Source: Flavobacteriaceae bacterium | Lineage (GTDB): Bacteria > Bacteroidota > Bacteroidia > Flavobacteriales > Flavobacteriaceae | Assembly (NCBI GenBank): GCA_002707025.1 | Contig: PALG01000029.1 | Coordinates: forward strand, 1 to 64,000 | Length of the DNA: 64,000 nucleotides | Direction of reading: 5' to 3' | Part shown: positions 1-6,997 of the stretch, piece after piece | Layout: every line of letters begins with the position of its first letter | How positions within the stretch are numbered: the stretch's first letter is position 1 | Notes under the pieces: model-generated | The model's database searches: none | What the model was told of the DNA's origin: nothing | The model's input: the letters and a program-made list of their open reading frames with translations, nothing else | Translations under genes and position numbers: made by a program

Positions 1-1
1 A

Positions 2-1246
2 AGAACCCATTTAGTGCCTAAAAAGGCAATGAACATTCTAAACCCTTACAGACGCCCAAGCAATCAAAATATCAAGATATTTTTCATTTGCCATACCTCA
101 CATAAAGATTATGTGTTGTCTTTCTATCAAAATTTAAAAGAAGGTGTAAATACTGAAAAGAAATATTATAAAGGATTGGAAGCCTATGTAAATATTAAGG
201 CAACAGCTTCAAAAGAACATTTTATTGAGTTCACTAATGAAAATGACCCAATACCCGAAATAGTTGAACAGCTTGAAAGTTTAACTTTTGACCACGAAAA
301 TGTAAAGTATGCAGCATTTTATATAAGTCCTTTCGATAAGTTTACACCAGATCCTGACGATAGGGAAATTTACATCCGGATTAAAGAACTGTTTTTAAAT
401 GAAGGCATTGTAACCCAAGTGGTCGATTACGAAAAGATGATTATAAACATCCAAGACCAATACAATTTTCAGTTTTCATTACAAAATATGGCATTAGCTA
501 TTCACGCCAAATTAGGTGGCGCACCTTGGAAGCTGGCAGTAACCGATAAAAAAGAATTGGTAATTGGTGTAGGAGCATTTACCAATCAAGGCGAAAACAG
601 AAGGTATATAGCAAGTGCATTTAGTTTTCAAAATAATGGATTGTTTAGAAATTTTGAATATTTCAACCAAAACGAAACAGAACTATTAGCAGGCAGCATA
701 TTAAAGGCAATTAGAGATTTTACATCAGTAGCTCAAGCAGATAAAGTAGTTATTCATTTTTATAAAGAAATGAGTTACGAAGAACTACAGCCAATTATTG
801 ATGGGATGAATAAACTAAAATTAGGAGTGCCTTTATATATTTTGAATATCAATAAAACTGAAGCAGAAGATATGATTGCTTACGATGTAAATTGGGGAGA
901 TAAATTGATGCCTGTAAGCGGTACATACATTCGTATAGGAGTAAATAAATTTTTGCTCTTTAATAATGCACGCTATCCAAGCGACCGTTTTTATTCAGAT
1001 ACAGATGGGTTTCCATTCCCAATTAAAATAAAAATAAGCAGTTCGGATGATGATGCTTTTGAGGATGTTGAGGTAATTGAAGAATTGTTAACCCAAGTCT
1101 ATCAGTTTAGCAGATTGTATTGGAAATCATTACGCCAACAAAATGTGCCAATTACCATAAAATATCCTGAAATGGTAGCCCAAATAGCACCACGTTTTAA
1201 TAACGGTGTTCCAGAGGATGCAAAAGATACGTTATGGTTTTTATAA
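2..1246 (+). CDS. Prokaryotic Argonaute, MID-PIWI part, catalytically inactive (5' end outside window)
   Basis: Argonautes bind a guide nucleic acid and use it to recognise invading DNA or RNA. The frame is open to the left edge, so the true start is probably upstream; a GTG at 14 would be the first internal start. Numbering from that GTG, the MID domain (about 20-165) keeps the 5'-phosphate pocket pattern Y120, K124, Q135, K166, with the spacing of the known R/Y-K-Q-K motif. The PIWI domain (about 175-410) ends in the typical motif PITIKYPEMVAQIA. The catalytic acids appear lost: G187 stands where the first Asp follows the hydrophobic-G-hydrophobic strand, and Y250 replaces the second Asp after IH. 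Guide binding without slicing is therefore expected, with killing or cleavage done by partners. HEPN and DUF4238 genes follow at 10 and 12 bp. Short pAgo or truncated long pAgo cannot be separated here. Confidence 0.85.
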   Translation, partial: RTHLVPKKAMNILNPYRRPSNQNIKIFFICHTSHKDYVLSFYQNLKEGVNTEKKYYKGLEAYVNIKATASKEHFIEFTNENDPIPEIVEQLESLTFDHENVKYAAFYISPFDKFTPDPDDREIYIRIKELFLNEGIVTQVVDYEKMIINIQDQYNFQFSLQNMALAIHAKLGGAPWKLAVTDKKELVIGVGAFTNQGENRRYIASAFSFQNNGLFRNFEYFNQNETELLAGSILKAIRDFTSVAQADKVVIHFYKEMSYEELQPIIDGMNKLKLGVPLYILNINKTEAEDMIAYDVNWGDKLMPVSGTYIRIGVNKFLLFNNARYPSDRFYSDTDGFPFPIKIKISSSDDDAFEDVEVIEELLTQVYQFSRLYWKSLRQQNVPITIKYPEMVAQIAPRFNNGVPEDAKDTLWFL

Positions 1247-1256
1247 ATATTTGAAT

Positions 1257-1973
1257 ATGTCAAGAACAAGAAAAGATGAATCACTTATGTCAATTATGGG
1301 ATTAGGGTTCATCCAATTTGAGTTTCATTTAATAGAGGACTATATGAATCATATGGAAACTCATTTTGAAAGAGAATTAAAAAGTATAGAATCTGAATAT
1401 GAAAAGTTTCATAAGTCAAAAGAGGATAAATCAGAATATTCAGAAGAGTACCTTAATCACGTTCAAGACTCATTCATAGACGACATTTTTATGTTTAACG
1501 ATGTTTATATCAAAAACTATAGAAATGCTCAAATTATACAGTTGTATTCTTTTTTAGAAGATGTATTAAAAAGAGGCTGTGACAGGTTTGCTCATTATAA
1601 AAAAACCGATTACAAAGTAGATGACTTAAAAGGCAACAATGATATTGACAAGATTAAAAAATTTTTAAAACAATCTGCTAAAGTTGATTTTTCTTTACTG
1701 AATCCAGAATGGAAGTTTATGGATGATTTTAGACAAGTGAGGAATTTAATAGTTCATCATAAAGGTTTAATCAAGAATAATGATACAGTTAACAATAGTG
1801 ACAAAAAGTTTAATTCAATCAAAAATTTTAGTAAAGGACGATTTATGCTAAAAAATTACGCATCATCAGATTATAAATTTGAAATAGTTTTTGATAACCC
1901 CAGTTTTTTCAAAGAAGTAATAAGAAATATTGAATCTCTTTTGGAAAAGATAGGTAAAACAGCTATTTCATAA
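1257..1973 (+). CDS. HEPN-like domain protein, candidate RNase effector of the Argonaute operon
   Basis: This is a 238-residue, strongly charged, probably alpha-helical protein. The ATG at 1257, 10 bp after the Argonaute stop, is preferred over an upstream in-frame ATG at 1206 that lies inside the Argonaute gene. Residues 159-168 read RQVRNLIVHH. This contains R162-N163-x3-H167, matching the RX4-6H active-site motif of HEPN domains with the usual polar residue after Arg. HEPN proteins are commonly metal-independent RNases in toxin-antitoxin, abortive infection and CRISPR systems. No signal peptide or membrane segment is seen. Position suggests it is the RNA-cutting arm of a system sensed by the inactive Argonaute; that is inference. 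HEPN folds also serve as non-catalytic nucleotide or protein binders, so activity is not assured. Confidence 0.7.
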   Translation: MSRTRKDESLMSIMGLGFIQFEFHLIEDYMNHMETHFERELKSIESEYEKFHKSKEDKSEYSEEYLNHVQDSFIDDIFMFNDVYIKNYRNAQIIQLYSFLEDVLKRGCDRFAHYKKTDYKVDDLKGNNDIDKIKKFLKQSAKVDFSLLNPEWKFMDDFRQVRNLIVHHKGLIKNNDTVNNSDKKFNSIKNFSKGRFMLKNYASSDYKFEIVFDNPSFFKEVIRNIESLLEKIGKTAIS

Positions 1974-1985
1974 AACACCTTAATT

Positions 1986-3086
1986 ATGTCAAAACCTGTA
2001 AGGCAGCATTATATTCCTCGGTCATATCTCAAAAATTTTGCAACCCAAAAAGATAAGAAAACCTTTTTGGTTGATGCTTATAATATAGAAGCCGAAAATT
2101 TAATTGAAAATATCAGTACTAAAGATATTTGTTTAGAAAAGCATATATATACTATAGAAACTAATGATCCAGCAAAGAAATTTGCTTTGGAAAAATATTA
2201 TGCTGATAATGTAGATTCAGAATATCCAAATATTTATAAAATACTCATAGATAAATCAATAAAAGCGGTAGATAAAAACCAAAAATGGCAGATATTATAC
2301 GTTTGTTTATCATTATATTTTAGGACACCACATTATCTAAATCAACATAATAAGATAACTAATGAAATTTTAGACAATACTGTGCCTTATGCAAATAAAG
2401 AAGGAATCATAACATTGGACTATTTAGGAAAGAAAATAACATTTCATAAGGATGAGTTAGAAAATGTTAAGAAGGAGTTTAATTTAGAGAATAAAACGAT
2501 TTTTCACGTCAAACATCTTGAGCAATGGATGAATTTTGTTCACTTTAAGTATGGTTGTGTAATAAATGTAATAGAAATTGAAGATAAATCGGGTCCTTTG
2601 ATAACTTGTGATAATCCTGTTTCAATTAGGCATATGAAAACAAATAAGTTTGCAGGTTTATTTGATGTTAATTCAGTAATAACTTTACCGTTAGACCCAT
2701 ATCATTTTTTAGAAATCCATCCAAATACTTATGCGGATGGTGATACTAAAATTAATAGATTGATACACGATAAAGACTTTTCCTTTACAACAAATGCAAT
2801 AACACAAAGCAATGCTTCTAACTGGTTAATCGGTAAGTCAGGCACAATTGATACTCACTTTAAAATTCAAGAACACTATGAGAATCCAGAAAATGGAGAG
2901 GCATTTGTGGATAAAGCAAAATTTAGAGCAGAGGAAATGCAGCGTATTTTGTCCTTAACAGAAAAAGAAGGGTTTTCTAAAACAGTTATTGAGGAGTATA
3001 AGAAATTAGAAAAACATCCTTATTTCAAAGACGATAAGAATCTCAAAGAACATATTGCTATGATGAAAGCAAATGGATTTTGGTAA
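1986..3086 (+). CDS. DUF4238 family protein
   Basis: This 366-residue protein has the N-terminal signature of DUF4238: residues 6-16 read RQHYIPRSYLK, followed by NF. A second conserved-looking piece, TCDNPVS, lies near residue 210. The family has no established biochemical function that I know of. It recurs as an accessory gene of patchy distribution, which fits a defence setting. The gene starts 12 bp after the HEPN gene on the same strand, and its AT-rich codon use matches the two genes before it, so the three probably form one transcript. No membrane segment or signal peptide is visible. The family assignment is firm; a role with the Argonaute is inference from context. Confidence 0.75.
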   Translation: MSKPVRQHYIPRSYLKNFATQKDKKTFLVDAYNIEAENLIENISTKDICLEKHIYTIETNDPAKKFALEKYYADNVDSEYPNIYKILIDKSIKAVDKNQKWQILYVCLSLYFRTPHYLNQHNKITNEILDNTVPYANKEGIITLDYLGKKITFHKDELENVKKEFNLENKTIFHVKHLEQWMNFVHFKYGCVINVIEIEDKSGPLITCDNPVSIRHMKTNKFAGLFDVNSVITLPLDPYHFLEIHPNTYADGDTKINRLIHDKDFSFTTNAITQSNASNWLIGKSGTIDTHFKIQEHYENPENGEAFVDKAKFRAEEMQRILSLTEKEGFSKTVIEEYKKLEKHPYFKDDKNLKEHIAMMKANGFW

Positions 3087-3194
3087 TTTATACATTAATT
3101 TATCAAGTTGTAGGGCAGGTAATAAGGTGTTCGTCAGTTGTTCCATTTTGTTTCATAAAGCATAATCACAAATGCGTTGCATTGGTGCTTACCA

Positions 3195-3238
3195 TACATA
3201 GCACTACTGCGGTGACACATCCTCGTTAGTACTATGTA
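3195..3238 (+). repeat. Inverted repeat, 12-nt arms
   Basis: The arm TACATAGCACTA (3195-3206) is complementary to TAGTACTATGTA (3227-3238) at 11 of 12 positions, with a 20-nt loop. No T-tract follows, so it does not look like a terminator. The function is unknown. Confidence 0.5.
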
Positions 3239-3296
3239 TTTGCTTTACTTCACACACTACACAACTTCCTCACCCGCAGCTACTCTTGCACCCCAA

Positions 3297-3343
3297 ACCC
3301 CAATAAGGTGTGTGCTCGTGGCACACAAAATATAAATTGGGGT
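3297..3343 (+). repeat. Two-tier hairpin in non-coding region
   Basis: An outer stem pairs ACCCCAAT (3297-3304) with ATTGGGGT (3336-3343). An inner perfect stem pairs TGTGTGC (3309-3315) with GCACACA (3321-3327) around the loop TCGTG. The nested design suggests a folded RNA or a single-stranded DNA structure rather than chance. There is no downstream T-run, which argues against a simple terminator. Confidence 0.55.
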
Positions 3344-3942
3344 ACAACCGCTGCTTCATAATTTGGCTCGCCTGCTGTTCGCTGCGGGCTAATCAGGGTG
3401 TCACAGTTTTTGATGGCAGCCATTTTGCATATACAATAACCGCTTCAAGTAAATTGAAGTTTTCAAATACTTCAAAACCGCTTTAATAACTGATTAAATA
3501 GTCTTTTAAATCCAAAAGCGGATTATTCTATATTGCAAACGCACAGCAAGAGTAACGCATTCAGTCAGCTATTTCAGCCACTACTCAACCCATTTTTTTA
3601 TTGGCAATTGCTCATTAGGTAAAATCAAAACCCTCAATTTTCTTAATCTACTTAAATCCCTATTAACTTAATCACGATAAGTACTCACAATTGCTAAATT
3701 TTAAAAACGGTAGCCATCCTTCAATAGCTTCATTCAATTGTTACACTTGCTTTCCCACGCTACACCCAAGCTGATTCCAACGGCATCAAAAACTTGCGCC
3801 ACCCTTGCGTTTTCAACGTAGGCGTGGTAGCCCTATCGGGCTATTTTCCCACACCACCCTTGCTCAACTCGCTGGCGGCTCGCTATTATGGCTATCGCCA
3901 TACGCTACGCGATTACCTGCCTAAAATGAGTAATTTTGAAAT

Positions 3943-4677
3943 ATGATTGATAATTTAAAAAAGCTATTTCTACGTTTTAATTATACCGATGAGAAAGGTT
4001 TCATCCTTAATGTTCCATCTTTAAATAATAGAGAACACTTAACATTGGGGTTTGATAATAAAAGAAAAGAGTTCAATATTCATTTTACCAATGAAAACAT
4101 AAATGAACCAGGTGCAAAACGACGTGAGTTTATATTTGCAATGTCTGCTTTTCGTTTTTTCTTATTTTTAAAACGTTTTGAAGTATTCTACAATCAAAGC
4201 ATTGTCAACCTAATTTTATCATCTAAAACTAATCTTGGAAAGTTAAAAAAGCATAAACTAATCATTAATACTTTTACTGATTCGGTTGATTTTGAAGAAA
4301 AAATTATTTATCAAAAGCGTAAAGGAAAAGGCAGACCGTGGAGATTTAGAGAAAATTTCGATTGGAATTTACTAGCAGATAATTTCAAATACCTTGAAAA
4401 ATCAGATTTAAATTCAGATAAAGTTTTAATAGCATATAAGTATAATAAAGGTCATTTATCACTTCAAGGCTTCATATATAAGTTTGAGCATCTAAAAGGT
4501 GTTTATTTTATTCCGATTAGAAAATTCAATCGTTTTGCAAAGAATATGGCTATTGCAATGTATAATTACCTTAATGCATATCCAACTGAAGAAACCTTAC
4601 CTTTTAGACAACTAATGTTTGAGCGCCTTAAACATCCTTATATGAACAAACAAGAAGAAAAAAGTTTGCAAAGTTAG
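3943..4677 (+). CDS. Hypothetical protein in accessory region
   Basis: This 244-residue protein is basic and matches no family I recognise. There is no signal peptide. A hydrophobic/aromatic stretch around residues 64-75 (FIFAMSAFRFFLF) could be one membrane-associated helix or a buried strand. A Lys/Arg-rich patch at about residues 126-137 (KRKGKGRPWRF) suggests nucleic-acid or phosphate contacts. It stands alone, separated from DUF4238 by 856 bp and from the next gene by 361 bp, and shares the AT-rich composition of the island. The ATG at 3943 is the first in frame. The open length and composition make it a probable real gene; no function is assigned. Confidence 0.6.
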   Translation: MIDNLKKLFLRFNYTDEKGFILNVPSLNNREHLTLGFDNKRKEFNIHFTNENINEPGAKRREFIFAMSAFRFFLFLKRFEVFYNQSIVNLILSSKTNLGKLKKHKLIINTFTDSVDFEEKIIYQKRKGKGRPWRFRENFDWNLLADNFKYLEKSDLNSDKVLIAYKYNKGHLSLQGFIYKFEHLKGVYFIPIRKFNRFAKNMAIAMYNYLNAYPTEETLPFRQLMFERLKHPYMNKQEEKSLQS

Positions 4678-5038
4678 CTGGCTTCCTTCATCCCACGCTC
4701 ATCATACTATAAAGTTCAAGCCCTACGGGTTTTGAAAAAAATATTGCACCTGTGGTCAGGCACAAATTTCAAAACCCTTTCCATCAGCAATATTTTTTCC
4801 AAAAAACTTGACAGTATGTCAACGCCATCAAAGAAACGGCATTCTTTTTTCTCTTTTTCTTTGTAAAAAAAATATTCATTTTTTTATTTCTGATGCAAAA
4901 GGAAGCAATCTAAAGCAACAAAATCCATATCTAACGAATAGCATAAAAGTTGCCATATATTTCAACGGAAGGTACAACTTCGTGTCAAGTCCGTACCAAG
5001 TCCGAAGAAAAGTAAGTTTCATTTAAATTATTTATGTT
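4678..5038 (+). other. 361-bp intergenic region with repeats
   Basis: I see no convincing gene. The region holds the alternative hairpins at 4727-4804 and a short direct repeat CAAGTCCG at 4986-4993 and 4997-5004 (11-bp period) just upstream of the DUF6266 gene. It may include the right edge of the accessory island, because composition becomes more even after it. Confidence 0.45.
4727..4804 (+). repeat. Overlapping inverted repeats forming mutually exclusive hairpins
   Basis: GGGTTTTGAAA (4727-4737) is a perfect complement of TTTCAAAACCC (4767-4777). The overlapping segment TTTTGAAAAAAATATTGC (4730-4747) is complementary to GCAATATTTTTTCCAAAA (4787-4804) at 17 of 18 positions. One left arm can therefore pair with either of two right arms. 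This layout recalls switching RNA leaders or a recombination or attachment site; neither is proven. Confidence 0.5.
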
Positions 5039-5680
5039 ATGGGTAAAATTGCTCAAGGAATTTTAGGAGGGCTTTCTGGTAAGGTTGGAAACGTTATCGG
5101 TGGAAGCTGGAAAGGTATTGACTACATCAGAATTAAACCTTCAAGTGTAGCCAATCCAAGAACTGTAGGTCAGGTAAACCAAAGAAATAAGTTTACAGTG
5201 ACTTTAGAATTTATTCAAGCTGTTAAACCGTTTATCCAAAAAGGGTATAAGTTTTTAGCAGTGAAGAAAACAGCGTTTAATGCTGCGATGTCTTATGTGT
5301 TAAATAATGCCATTACAGGTGTAGAACCTAACTTTAATGTGGATTATGCAAATGCATTAGTAAGTAGAGGTGGTTTATCAGCTGCTCTGAACCCTTCTAC
5401 AGATCTTGCAACAGCTGGAGAAGTAACTTTTAACTGGGATGATAACTCTGCTGAAGGTAACGCCAATGCTACCGATAAAGCAATGTTATTGGTTTATAAT
5501 CCATCAAAGAAAGAATCTATTGCTTTAACTGATGGAGCAGACAGAACAGTAGGAACTCAAATTGTTGCTATACCAACAACCTATGCAGGAGATACTGTAG
5601 AGCTATTTATGGCATTTATTACTGCTGATGGTAGCCAAGTATCAAACAGTACTTATTTAGGCTCTGGGACAGCCAATTAA
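5039..5680 (+). CDS. DUF6266 family protein
   Basis: This 213-residue protein opens with the hallmark of DUF6266: MGKIAQGILGGLSGKVGNV, followed by a GSWKG motif and then a PRTVGQVNQRNKF segment. These proteins of about 210 residues occur, often in several copies, in Bacteroidota and have no known function. The C-terminal half (about 100-213) is rich in small and polar residues and looks like an all-beta, immunoglobulin-like or tail-like domain. There is no signal peptide. It is transcribed alone and followed 22 bp later by a strong terminator. A structural or phage-derived role is conceivable but only a guess. Confidence 0.8.
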   Translation: MGKIAQGILGGLSGKVGNVIGGSWKGIDYIRIKPSSVANPRTVGQVNQRNKFTVTLEFIQAVKPFIQKGYKFLAVKKTAFNAAMSYVLNNAITGVEPNFNVDYANALVSRGGLSAALNPSTDLATAGEVTFNWDDNSAEGNANATDKAMLLVYNPSKKESIALTDGADRTVGTQIVAIPTTYAGDTVELFMAFITADGSQVSNSTYLGSGTAN

Positions 5681-5702
5681 TAGCTTGGTGCTTTTATTTG
5701 AA

Positions 5703-5728
5703 AACCGCTCAATTCGAGCGGTTTTTTT
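5703..5728 (+). terminator. Rho-independent terminator after DUF6266 gene
   Basis: The stem AACCGCTC (5703-5710) / GAGCGGTT (5716-5723) has a 5-nt loop and runs straight into a T-run to 5728. Confidence 0.9.
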
Positions 5729-5947
5729 ATGCTATATTCGTAAACGAATTTATTAATGATTACTCTTTAGTTACTCTTTTTATGTGTTTTTTGTATCCTA
5801 TTTGTTGCCCGAACATTATAACACCACTAAATATGGGAGTAGTTAAATATTGTATCGGGAAGTAGAGGGCACTATCTTTTTACAAAATACGTTATACTTG
5901 CACACTGCTTTCATTCATTCCAGTTATTATCCTTTACCATTTCAAAC

Positions 5948-6002
5948 ATAGTATAACCATGGTATAACCATGATACAAGCACGGTATAACCACGGCATAA
6001 CT
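5948..6002 (+). repeat. Five tandem 11-bp repeats (A-Y-R-G-YATAACC type)
   Basis: The units are ATAGTATAACC, ATGGTATAACC, ATGATACAAGC, ACGGTATAACC and ACGGCATAACT, with no gaps. The 11-bp period is close to one DNA helical turn, so each unit would face the same side. This suits a protein-binding array or a bent-DNA element. Confidence 0.65.
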
Positions 6003-6079
6003 ATGCTTTTACCATACGGTATACCCGAAGTATCCATAGGTACATACCCCATTTACGTTCTTTAAGTAACCCATTGACT

Positions 6080-6097
6080 CTATGATAATTGTCATAG
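6080..6097. promoter_or_regulatory. Possible operator palindrome upstream of TonB gene
   Basis: CTATGA (6080-6085) and TCATAG (6092-6097) flank TAATTG, giving an 18-bp dyad 66 bp before the TonB-type start codon. The binding protein is unknown, and dyads of this size can arise by chance. Confidence 0.3.
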
Positions 6098-6163
6098 TTA
6101 GATTGTGATAAGTATGCTACTTTCAACAAAGAAATAAAGCGTATTCACTAAAAAACAATCGTC

Positions 6164-6901
6164 ATGGAAGTCAAAAAAAATCCCGCCATAGATCTCAACC
6201 GCTGGAGTCCGGTGTTCTTTATGACCGGTCTAGTGGTCATGCTCTCGCTATCCTGGAGTTTGATAGAAATGGAATCCTCGGATGGTACCGAAGGTTCTGC
6301 CGATACGGTATTGGTTACCGATAACCTGGAAGAAGACATCCCCATTACCCAACAACTTGAGTTACCCCCTCCTCCTCCACCCCCACCAGCTATGGCTATG
6401 CAGGTGATTGAAATTGTAGAGGATAATATTGAAGTGGAAGAAACAGTGATTGAGTCGACCGAATTAAACCAAGACCAAGTAATTGTGGATATTGAAGAAA
6501 TAGAAGATGTAGAGGTTGAAGAAGAAGTGATTGCCGATGTTCCTTTCGCCGTTATTGAAGATGTCCCTATTTATCCCGGCTGTGAAAGTTTGCACAGCAA
6601 CCAAGAAAGAAAAGACTGTCTTTCAAGCAATGTCTCCGCTTTCGTACAACAGAAATTCAATAACGAACTAGCTGGGGATTTGGGGTTGGAAGGCATCCAG
6701 AAAATTTATGTCCAATTTAAAATTGACAAATATGGAGAGGTGGTAAATGTAAGAGCCCGTGCCCCACATCCTAGGCTAGAAGAAGAAGCCGTTGAAGTGG
6801 TACGGTCCTTACCGAAAATGATTCCCGGTAAACAAAGAGGAAAGCCCGTGGGAGTAATATATGCTTTACCTATTTTATTTAAAGTTGAAAATGTTAATTA
6901 A
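6164..6901 (+). CDS. tonB: TonB family energy transducer
   Basis: The protein links the inner-membrane proton-motive complex to outer-membrane receptors. It has 245 residues: a short cytoplasmic start, one membrane helix (about 14-33), an acidic linker beginning with an eight-proline run near residues 68-75 and rich in Glu/Val, and a C-terminal TonB domain (about 150-245). The C-terminal domain carries the Bacteroidota-style motif VPIYPGCESL with a second Cys about 14 residues on, and the closing LPKMIPGKQRGKPV segment. ExbB and ExbD are not adjacent. Several TonB paralogues are usual in this phylum, so its receptor partners cannot be named. It is separated from the convergent next gene by a hairpin. 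Confidence 0.9.
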   Translation: MEVKKNPAIDLNRWSPVFFMTGLVVMLSLSWSLIEMESSDGTEGSADTVLVTDNLEEDIPITQQLELPPPPPPPPAMAMQVIEIVEDNIEVEETVIESTELNQDQVIVDIEEIEDVEVEEEVIADVPFAVIEDVPIYPGCESLHSNQERKDCLSSNVSAFVQQKFNNELAGDLGLEGIQKIYVQFKIDKYGEVVNVRARAPHPRLEEEAVEVVRSLPKMIPGKQRGKPVGVIYALPILFKVENVN

Positions 6902-6920
6902 TTTTCAGTATTAAAAAGCG

Positions 6921-6944
6921 AACGCCAGGAAAAATCCTGGCGTT
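6921..6944 (-). terminator. Terminator hairpin between convergent genes
   Basis: A perfect 10-bp stem, AACGCCAGGA / TCCTGGCGTT, with an AAAA loop. On the minus strand it is followed shortly by a T-run (complement of 6912-6916), so it best serves the outer-membrane gene. It may also stop plus-strand tonB transcripts. Confidence 0.75.
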
Positions 6945-6997
6945 CCAACAAACATCAAATAAACTGTGTGGTCAAACGATCACACAAAAAAACATCG

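Larger units (their letters stand above)
3087..3942 (+). other. 856-bp non-coding accessory region with inverted repeats
   Basis: No plausible gene was found on either strand. The composition changes along the region: GC-richer blocks at about 3180-3410 and 3750-3930 interrupt AT-rich DNA, unlike the genes on either side. The first block holds two hairpins, listed separately. A CCGCTT word recurs at about 3440 and 3478, with its complement AAGCGG near 3518. The style (structured, gene-free, between cargo genes) resembles spacer DNA of Bacteroidota mobile elements. That resemblance is from memory and was not searched. Confidence 0.5.
5729..6163 (+). other. 435-bp intergenic region upstream of TonB gene
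   Basis: No gene is seen. The region contains the 11-bp-period array (5948-6002), further GGTATA-like words up to about 6045, and a small palindrome at 6080-6097. It probably carries the control region of the TonB-type gene; no clear TAnnTTTG box was found. Confidence 0.5.

Noticed and set aside
1206-1256. Upstream in-frame start for the HEPN gene
   Set aside because: It would lie inside the Argonaute coding region; the ATG at 1257 gives a normal 10-bp intergenic gap.
4808-5026. 72-codon open frame in the intergenic region before the DUF6266 gene
   Set aside because: Low-complexity Phe/Leu/Ser content from T-rich DNA, no recognisable domain, and it lies across repeats. I read it as chance.
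5948-6002. Possible CRISPR array
   Set aside because: The period is 11 bp with no unique spacers and no cas genes; it is a plain tandem array.
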